Of a stretch of 64,000 nucleotides of DNA, positions 55,504-64,000 are shown piece by piece (the first letter of the stretch is position 1; the number at the start of each line of letters is the position of its first letter). The notes under the pieces are model-generated. The model saw nothing but the letters and a program-made list of their open reading frames with translations, was not told the DNA's origin and ran no database searches. The position numbers were made by a program, and so were the translations under genes. Source of the DNA: Trachythela sp. YZ-2020 (lineage: Eukaryota; Cnidaria; Anthozoa; Malacalcyonacea; Clavulariidae); the NCBI GenBank assembly GCA_016169945.1, contig JADLSH010000367.1:4958001-5022000 (forward strand). Direction: 5' to 3'.

Positions 55504-57682
55504 TGAACAGTCAACATTATATTGTACATAATTGTGTAAATATTATTTAATACAAAATTATACACGATATGTTCAATTCCAGCAATTTTATGAGCCCAAT
55601 TTTACGAGTTCGATTCCAGCACTCCGAACTCAAGAGCATTAGCAAGAGGTTGTCCGATATTTACCTTCACTGAGGCTGAAAGGGTTCGACTGATCTGATA
55701 ACCCAGATTAAATTAAGTATTTATATAAGTTCAAGTTTTCTATATATATGTACATTGTGGATCCAGGCATGGTCGTAGTTTCGCGGTGTTTCATGCTAAT
55801 ATGATTGAAAAATCGCTATCCAGTGGATAGCGCTATCTCATGGCCTTCGTACGACCCTTGGTTTTACAAGTGGCATAATGATCATTGGTTTGTTCCATAT
55901 AAAGTTAATAAAGGAAGTGAATATGAAGCGAAATTCAGGGACGCCGGAACGACGAGGGCAAAGGGGGGCAGATTTTTATCGAATGGCACTTTTGAATTGA
56001 TCGGGCGTTTCCGAAACATTGGGAGTTGGATGTTAATGGCATAATCACGTTTCTGATATGTAGAAAAATAAGGGGGTCTGGGGGTCCTCCCCCAGAAGAT
56101 TTTGATATTTTTGCATTTCTAGCATTTAAGAAACGAATTCGCAAAATTGCGGTTGTTGAACGCGAAATTCAAGGTGTATATTGAGGCTCGTATAATTGCA
56201 TCGAGTTCTTTCAAGCAATTTTACTTTTTATATTCTTATCGCTGCCTCGTCCCCAGCGCTTGAAGTGAATTCCAGGGGGGGGGAAGATTGGTTGGATTAG
56301 TTGAGTATGACTCAACTCATCAGCATCGCTGTTTTTTGGCCCTGATCTAGAAGAGGCTGCGGAGGAGGCACGGATATAGCCCTATATCTGTGATTAGGTA
56401 TAGGATTGGGGTTAAATTATACATTTCGTGTACGGCTACATAAAGAACATACCTACATGACATAAGTACGACAAAAGTTAGTTATTTTAACTCCGCCCTC
56501 CTTCCAATCTCGGCCAAATTTTTTGTTCCGCTGCCTTTGCAAAACGTTATGAAGTGACACGCGCGTAACAGCAAATTGGAACAAGACTTAATCATAATAC
56601 GCCAATTTCGTGGATACAGGAACTGAACAGGAATCATAGTGGTTAACATAAACCATATGTGTAAGTCGTAAACATTCCTGCTAAACACCCATGCAACAAT
56701 TGTAAAACGTACAAGTCATTTTAAATTCGCGCTCCGAATTTCAGACTTTAGCTGTTGTCTTCATTTCTCTGCGGATGAGAGAGCAACTGCAGTGGAACTT
56801 CCATCCGTTGTTCGGAGGTGTCCGCTATCCAGAGGTTTTCTATTGGTTTATCTATCTTTGAAATTCAATGTAGCCATGTTTTTTGCTAGCTTCCCAAGAA
56901 CGTGTTTTAAAATTTCCAGAGCCTATACATGTATAAATCTGTACAGGCACTGGGATAAAGTTTTAGTACAGATGTATTCATGATAACCACTTAGGTTGCA
57001 TTTTTACACATATTATTTATGAACTGTCAGTTATATAGAGGTAGTCTTTACTTGCATATTTTCAGTTCGTACTGAGAACGGTGTCCGTTGTTCAGAGGAC
57101 CACTGTGTATAACAAGTTGGGTCTGATCTGATCAGCCCAGCCAATCACACTCAATTGGTCTCGCGCTCATTGGCTAAGCTAATAGGCCTTTGCAAACGTC
57201 ACAAACATGTTAAAACGAGTCCTGGAGAACAGTATGATTTTCAAGCACGAGTCACAGAAAGAAAATGAAAAAGTTACCATCTATTAAACCTAAACGCTGA
57301 TTTCCAGTAAGTTCATTGTTGCGTGCGGCGGGAGAAAGAATCAAACAGTATACACCGTCCGGTTTCGCGTAGACTTGCTTCAAGTCAATCAGCTTCAACG
57401 AGAATCTTTTCAAAAGGAATAAATCAACCATATAATTTAAACAATGCACAAACTCCATGTTTAATGAAATTTATCTACGTGGAGATCCATGTGCATTCCC
57501 TATAATTTACAAAACAAAGTTAAATCATTGTGTGATGTCAGTCTGCATGATTGCAACAATTAAATTGTTCAAATGAGCTAACTAGAAATACTTTGTAATA
57601 GTAAGTTGATCAGTTTAGAATAGTTCTACATGCTATAAGGTCGACCAAATTAAATAGAAAACCTTTTAGCATCGTCAATTAA
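55504..57682. other. Intergenic region between convergent genes
   Basis: This separates the 3' ends of the FAM47E-like (plus) and PAP2-like (minus) genes. A dispersed-repeat core (CCTCCCCCAGAAGATTTTGA) lies at about 56083-56125. TGTCCGTTGTTCAGAGG/GTTCGGAGGTGTCCG repeats at 56805-56825 and 57080-57100 resemble Tigger-like debris. I see no exon here. Confidence 0.5.
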
Positions 57683-60600
57683 CTAGACTTGCAGTAAATT
57701 TGTATAACTACTGTTTCTACTACTACTTGTAAGATGATTGCTAAATGGACTCCAAATTCCAGCAAAAAATCGTACAGTGAAAACCATTATGATCGCGCCA
57801 ATGGCATCAACACCATAATGGTGATTCGAATACAGTGCAGCCCAAGTTATCCACAGCACATGTAACTTTGCAAAACGTTCGCTGACCCACGGGTCGCTAA
57901 CTAAAATTATTGTTGGAAATGCCACATGTAATGATGGGAACGCTCCAAACTTGACTGGTGATGCTGAATAAAGTTTATGAAACAACGGAAAACCAAGTAT
58001 AGCATCAAGTCTATGAAATCCAGCTTCATTAAAACCAGCTTTCAACTCTGAACCCAAAGGACTAAATACAACACTATCCATGTACCATGGTGGAGCTGTA
58101 GGGAACACAAACTGGATAAATACACCAATAAAATTGCACCATCCAGCTATCCATACGTAAAACAAGAGAGTTGATCTGCGACGTTTGTCCACAAGTTTAT
58201 GTATAATCATAAAAACTGGCAGTGGAAAATGAATCAAATATGGAATAGCAGCAAGAAAGTCAAACACAGGGTTTGCAAACTTCGCTAAAATTTGATGAGG
58301 AAAACAGCGGAATATTAACAGTTCCATAGATGGACAAAAATGCATGTTTGGTTTTGGGACAACCGTGAGGCCAAGTAACTTTCGAATAATCTTGTAGTTT
58401 GAAAACAATAATAGATACATCAAGTATGGTAATGCTGCCAGGAAGAGACTTCGGAATGGAACCTTAGAAACTGTTCTTCTGGCTTGATCTGGAAGACTTT
58501 GAGCCCAGGCATACAGTTCAGCCTACAGTAAAAATAAAAAACACACGATTGCTGTAATGTATAAAACAATCCTGTTCAATCATATTGAACTATGGTATAT
58601 GCCACAGAATAACGTATATTATTACATGTACGCGTATGTTCAGACTGATAGTGTATTTAATCAGGATACTAAGACTCTTTTGCATTCTCTCAGCCATCTG
58701 TTTAAATAACGCCAAACTATAGTTAACTGCAACGATTCGCAACCAAATTGCTTCATACCAACTTGTATAGCTTGTGTTTTGTGACCTCGGTTGACATACA
58801 CACTCTGAACTTGACCACCATGTGGCTACAGTATAAACAAGACTATTCCCTATTTCTGAGATCAGTTCAGACATGTTTCAGCTGGTATCATGTGGTCTAA
58901 CTACTCATATAGCAGTATTCAATTACGGTAAAAACGTGGATAATAGAGATTATGTGACAAGAAATTTGAGAATACTAATGTCAACATTCCTGAAGGGACC
59001 ATGGTGATACAAAAATGTCGATGTAAATGGCAGGTTTATAATATTGGTCAAACAAGGCAATTGCACAAAATGAATTTCTTTATTAAGCTTTTGATTTTGA
59101 ATGTAACGGAAGTCCTAGTTCTCTATGTCTGAGTAAATACTCTTTGCAATTTACATATATTAGGGTGATAGGGTATCAAATGATTAATGAGGGAGGGGGG
59201 GGACATCCCTCATTAATGAGGGAGGGGGGCATCCCTCAATAACTTCTTAAAGTCTCAATAATAGCAGATAAACTGAGTTACAAAGTTCTAACAATGTTTT
59301 CTCAAGCAAAATTGTTTTTAAGTATACTGTAATGAAATAAAAGTTTTGAGGACTAACACCTGCAAGTTACAGAAGTGGGAACATGTCGCCAATGTATACT
59401 CATACCCAGGGCTAGATATTTGAAATTGTCAGCAGAATCCAAATAGATATGAGCTGCTATTCATCTGGTATCACATCATGAAATTAAGTATCTCAGACTT
59501 GGATATTGATTGTCTGATTACTGTGATTAGCAGTATCCACACAAGATAAAATATATTATTCATTGTGAATCAATCAGTTTAACAAAAAATACAGTGCCAT
59601 TTCAAAATGGTATTTCTTGTGAATATTTTGCCAAAATGTCCAGACTATAGAGTTTGGAATCATGCCAAAATTCAATGATAAAGTCACTGTAGGTCAGCCA
59701 CTGGTATGATTGAAACCAGAACTATGCTTGACAAAATATCAGGAAGGAAATGAAATATGAATCTATTTAGCAGGGTTTCCTTAACCTAAGAGTAAAGACA
59801 TCAGAACCTTATTATTCTAATAGTCAGAATTTAATCCATTAACATCCAACAGTCTTTCATTGACAATGGAAATAATATAGGTAGACAAGAAACATGGGCT
59901 TATAGTCTATCACAAAGTAAAATAACAAAGAATAGCAAGATAAATTGTGGAAATAGTCCTGGAAAAAAGTTTCTAAGTACTGAGATTAAATACTTATACA
60001 AATGTCCAGTAAAACAAAATTTGTGTATATATAACATCTTCAGATCTGGAATATCTATTGCCAAAGAAAACATGTTGCATCTATCATCGGCTTTCCCCTG
60101 GGTCCGACCCCTGGGGCACCCACAGGAACGCAGAGGCTTTTGTTGACTATTTGCAATTTGTTGTTTCCCCAGGACCCGGGGAAGTGACACTATTTTGCTC
60201 AACTGAATTTTACTCACTTTAACCCCGGAGATTAGTCTCACCTCATAGCACGATTGGCAGCAGTATTTTATGTGTATTTTGTTTACAGCTTTCATTGTCT
60301 GTTGTAGTTTGCAAAGATTTATGTTGAAGAAAACAAAATAATAAGTTATAAAAGGTGTTTTAAATACCACTGTTCAATACACTCTAAATTTAATATATAG
60401 CAATAGCTTCTAGTTTGGTAGCTAGGTTATGCAATATGCTTGGTTAGTCTGTTCTCCATTTTGCCAAAGTTTGTGCTTGCGATTGCAATGAAATTAACGT
60501 CAGGATGCACAACAGCACCACATGTATCTTTTGAAGAATTCTGGCTAAAATATGCTGTCAGAACGTTAGAGATTGCTTCCTTTTAAATCAAAACATCATG

Positions 60601-62505
60601 TAATAGTATTACTTTTACCGTACAAACCTCAATGATTTAAAAGTATAATTCATAAACCTTGAAAGCGTGGGACAAATATATCATGAAAAACTAAAATATA
60701 GACAACTGCTTTTTAATAAACGTCAATTTTTGCATATTTTCGTCAACACGGTCAACTGTTCTAGTCTGTGGTTCTAAGTTTCTTCTGACAATGTTCAACA
60801 AAATCTCCCCAGGGATAGGGGCTTTATTCAGTTTCTGACTCCCAGATCACATGCCATACCCTCGGGGTATTTGTCAGGATTGGAATTGTGTTGGAGACAA
60901 ATCCCCTGGCTCCCCGCAGGTCGGATCCAGGGGGAAGCCAATGATAGATGCATAAATTATAAAACCAAAAATGTATAATTTGAATCCTTTTTAATTTCAA
61001 ATTTATACAGCATAACTACTGAAAACATAATGATATAAGATGCAATTTTGATATATAAGATGCAGAAGGGTCAGACCATGTTTGGAAATAAACAGAATTG
61101 TTTTGTTTTGTGGGAAACACCATAGCATTCAGCATTTTGATCGACTAGTGTTTTCGCAATGAAAATTGTAAACATGGCACCCAGGCGTTTTTCGCTAATA
61201 AAGCGAACTCGTAAATAAAAATCGTACACACTCACCAACCATGAAGTAATCTATATATAAATGCACTGATGAAGATCCAAGCTTACAGATCAAAGGTGCC
61301 CAATAAATAAACATGGTGTTTCCCAAATTTGACATATAGAATGGAATGTGGAAAATCATTACACCCAAGAGGTACTAGATGGGTATATTGAATAACTTGT
61401 TCATAAGACATAACCCTTGGATTTTATAAGCAATGAAAATCTAACTAAAATCAAAATATATTTTGATTGAAAAGTGCCAATATCAAATATTTGCATCTAT
61501 ATTTATTGACATATTTACATCTGTTTTCTCACTTTCACCCTACTGCCTGGAATTTAATACATGAAGATACAAGGTGAGACTTGTGCTGATTGATAGGGTA
61601 TGATATTACAAGGCCAGGCAAGGTGAATTCATCAAGACAAATTTAGTATCATGCAGATGAAAAGGAACTACTTTGTTCTGAAACTGCAGGGAGTATTTAA
61701 TTTAAGTCACAGAAAGAACTTCCTCAAAGAAATGCACTAAAAGCTATAAAATGCCACTAGCAATGGTTACATATTAAATGGTTTATACAATTAGTCATAC
61801 ATTTTCTTAGGATATTTAGAGAGTTGTAGCTAGGACGCTGCTAGCTCAATATTAGAAGAATCAGTGTGAATCACCAATACAAAAAGCGGTAAAATTAATC
61901 AAAATTACAGCAAATATTCTTGAAATAAGTCCCGAATTGCCAAGGCTTGTTGTCATACGCGACAGATTCAAACATATTAATTATTCACAATGTAGTTTTA
62001 CTGCTGTTAGATTCTTACTTCAATATTGACGACACAGGATAAAAGTTTTCCTTTACAAAACGGAACTAATCATTCAGTTGAATAATTTCATGTCTATGCA
62101 AGTATCTAATTCCCATTTTCCCCCAACAGAAAATTAAACATCACAACCCGACACGTTACTACATTAAACAGATGTATAGCCACTGTTTACTTTTCAACTT
62201 GAAGTGATATGTTTGTCGTTTGAACACTTGGCATTTCAAAACGATATAGCAAAATTGAACATAATTTATACCTGTTTAGCTTCGGTATAAAATTCAACAG
62301 CCTCTCGAACTGAACGAGCAAATCTATTCCATGATACGACAATCTAAAAAGCAGAAGTTGTTAATTTAATATAAACATATTTTACTCTTATCGTAGTTGC
62401 CACACACAAGCAAGTTCAATTCGTCACACTTGATCAACTTACTCGTCCTTTTTTGCCATGAAGTTCGCGTTGTTTGTCCTCTAGTTTGAAGAATATCTTC
62501 TCCAT
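57683..62505 (-). CDS. PAP2/Aur1-like integral membrane phosphatase or phosphotransferase, 3 exons
   Basis: Exons, minus strand: 62505-62443, 62343-62272, 58522-57683, joining in frame to 975 nt (324 aa). After a charged N-terminus (MEKIFFKLEDKQRELHGKK) come several hydrophobic helices and the PAP2 motifs: FPTAPPWY (185-192), PSLH (241-244, in KFGAFPSLHVAFP) and SNHHYGVD (277-284, catalytic H280 and D284). PSLH instead of PSGH and the HHY-x2-D motif match the PAP2_3 group, which includes fungal Aur1 inositol phosphorylceramide synthase. So the substrate is likely a phospholipid or sphingolipid headgroup at an ER/Golgi membrane; the exact reaction cannot be read from sequence. All junctions are GT-AG, phase 0. 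Stop TAG at 57685-57683. Confidence 0.88.
60076..60952. mobile_element. MITE in the PAP2-like gene's large intron
   Basis: TGCATCTATCATCGGCTTTC then CCCTGGGTCCGACC at the left is mirrored by GGTCGGATCCAGGGGGAAGC then CAATGATAGATGCA at the right. The rest of the intron (58523-62271) contains no exon I can support; TTAATGAGGGAGGGGGG is duplicated near 59185-59228. Confidence 0.7.
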
Positions 62506-64000
62506 TATTGCGTTATGCAATCGACACTTGATCGGTTAAACCAGAATTAAGGTTCCTTACAATAATAAATTTCGAAATCGGATAGTTTACGCAAGAGCAG
62601 ACGACAGGACACACGAATACACGATCGATAGTAAATAGACTGCTGCTGTATGTATTTTTAAAACTAACCCAGTTAGTTCTGTCGAAACACAATATAAACA
62701 ATATGCAGTTGGCTATAAAATATAATCTTCTGTTACGACGATTTCTAGCCCAACGATCATAGATTTCAACGGCGTTCAAAGTCTGATTATAGACGTAAAT
62801 AATAAGACGATCTCGTTACAAAAATATACGTTCCAGTACACCAGCGGCACACGAATAAACGGCGACGAACAGACACTTCACACACACCTCACATGTATGA
62901 AAATAAAATAAAAAATGATAAATTAGGCAAACTGTCAACGAAAGCTCGCTAAACTTTCGTTAAACCAAACAGAATGCTTCACCCCTCCTTGTCAAAGCTG
63001 GGATCCAAATTCCAAAAGACAAGAAAGAAAGATCCAGTGACTTCCATAAGGATCATGGGATACAAAATTGCCTGGCGTTAATGACGTCACAAAATATTAC
63101 TGACGTCATAAAAGAAAACACCGGTTTCACCCAGAGACCACCAGTGGAGACCACCCAGTGACTTGACATCTGTTTTGTACATGTGGCCAATATATATATA
63201 TTGTGTATATACAGTATAGTCTTCTAATTTCTGATAGCCACAATTGCATTCAGCTCAAATTAAGCAGTTCACAACTGTTTGAATTGCTATCAGACCAAAC
63301 ACGGTTAAATTGAGAAATCTGATCTCAAACAAAATTATATTGCGGTTGCAGTATTGGCGAGTCAGTAAGCGTTTATACTGGACAGAAGTATTGACATTTA
63401 TAGGAGCATTAAAAATAACCTGCAAATCTCAATTTAATCTATTCTCCACCAAATACAAGATTCTACAGTTAAGTCTACATCTTGCAATGTTGGCAATGTT
63501 GCAATGTTGCATGGAAGTAGATAGTCATATAATTATTGATGAAAGTTTTCATTATATACTCATTAGATTTGTGTAATTCTTGATATAAGTGTAACTGTAA
63601 ATGTCAAATAATGTGATCTTTGTAATGTATTTATATTAGTCATACTGTACGTTATACGTAATATTAGTAGTCATATTAGACTATATAGTTGTTAGTTATT
63701 AAGTAGTTACACGACCACATCAGCTATGCTGTAAAATTATTATCGTGTTTAAATAAATGCTTTTATTATTATTACATCTAACAGAAATAACATTATTTTA
63801 TCACTCTGATAACTACCGGTTGACCACGTTCTGCTGCACCGCCTGCACGACAAGGCCACAGAATAGGAAATGACCAGAAGGGCCACTCAGCAGTGCAACG
63901 TGACCCCCTATTTTTATGCAGTTTTCTGGCCAGAATAATGGCGGACCAGCCAGTTCAGCGTGTTTATTGGCCAGAAAATGCAATTGACTGGCCAGAATAA
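62506..64000. other. Upstream region of the PAP2-like gene; repeats only
   Basis: 62506-63150 is probably the promoter and 5' flank; no clear core element. About 63585-63777 is AT-rich, with TAATATTAGTAGTCATATTA and a (TTA)n end, like the 3' UTR and tail of a CR1-type LINE (low confidence). 63880-64000 repeats GGCCAGAA four times in both orientations, suggesting part of a MITE cut by the window edge. Confidence 0.35.

Overview
This is eukaryotic, almost certainly invertebrate metazoan DNA: AT-rich, with many short phase-compatible exons bounded by GT/AG splice sites, long introns, and a very high density of small inverted-repeat transposons (MITEs) and broken retrotransposons. A cnidarian or similar early-branching animal is my best guess. 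That rests on general character and on a degraded repetitive gene family (41130-43560) that I associate with such genomes; the species cannot be named from this sequence. Gene models were made by hand-joining exons by splice sites, reading frame and family resemblance. None was checked by alignment.

Layout. (1) 1-6938: intergenic, with TA microsatellites, nested foldback elements and a 1.8-kb foldback-like transposon whose two inverted arms are tandem-repeat arrays (3528-5348). (2) 6939-33266, plus strand: a complete 38-exon gene for a voltage-gated calcium channel alpha-2/delta subunit (1010 aa; signal peptide, VWA_N, VWA with intact MIDAS, Cache, and a hydrophobic GPI-type tail). Two introns are made mostly of minisatellites containing splice-site-like sequence. 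One carries repeated 5' splice sites copied from the exon 18 boundary, the other repeated 3' splice-site-like motifs. The next-to-last exon junction looks like a U12-type AT-AC intron. (3) 33267-37185: intergenic, with a 5'-truncated non-LTR retrotransposon with a pentanucleotide tail, a hAT-type MITE with a perfect 8-bp target duplication, and two near-identical tRNA-Arg(UCU) genes. (4) 37186-55503, plus strand: a 13-exon gene for a FAM47E-like protein (451 aa), its introns loaded with MITEs, LINE debris and a broken repetitive gene. (5) 57683-62505, minus strand: a 3-exon gene for a PAP2/Aur1-like membrane phosphatase or phosphotransferase (324 aa), convergent with the FAM47E-like gene. (6) 62506-64000: repeats only.

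The three genes are not an operon and show no shared pathway; their proximity is simply gene order. The most unusual signals are non-coding: the tandem donor-site array grown across an exon boundary, the acceptor-like array in the same gene, the AT-AC intron, the tandem-repeat-armed foldback element, and several transposon-in-transposon nests with readable target-site duplications.
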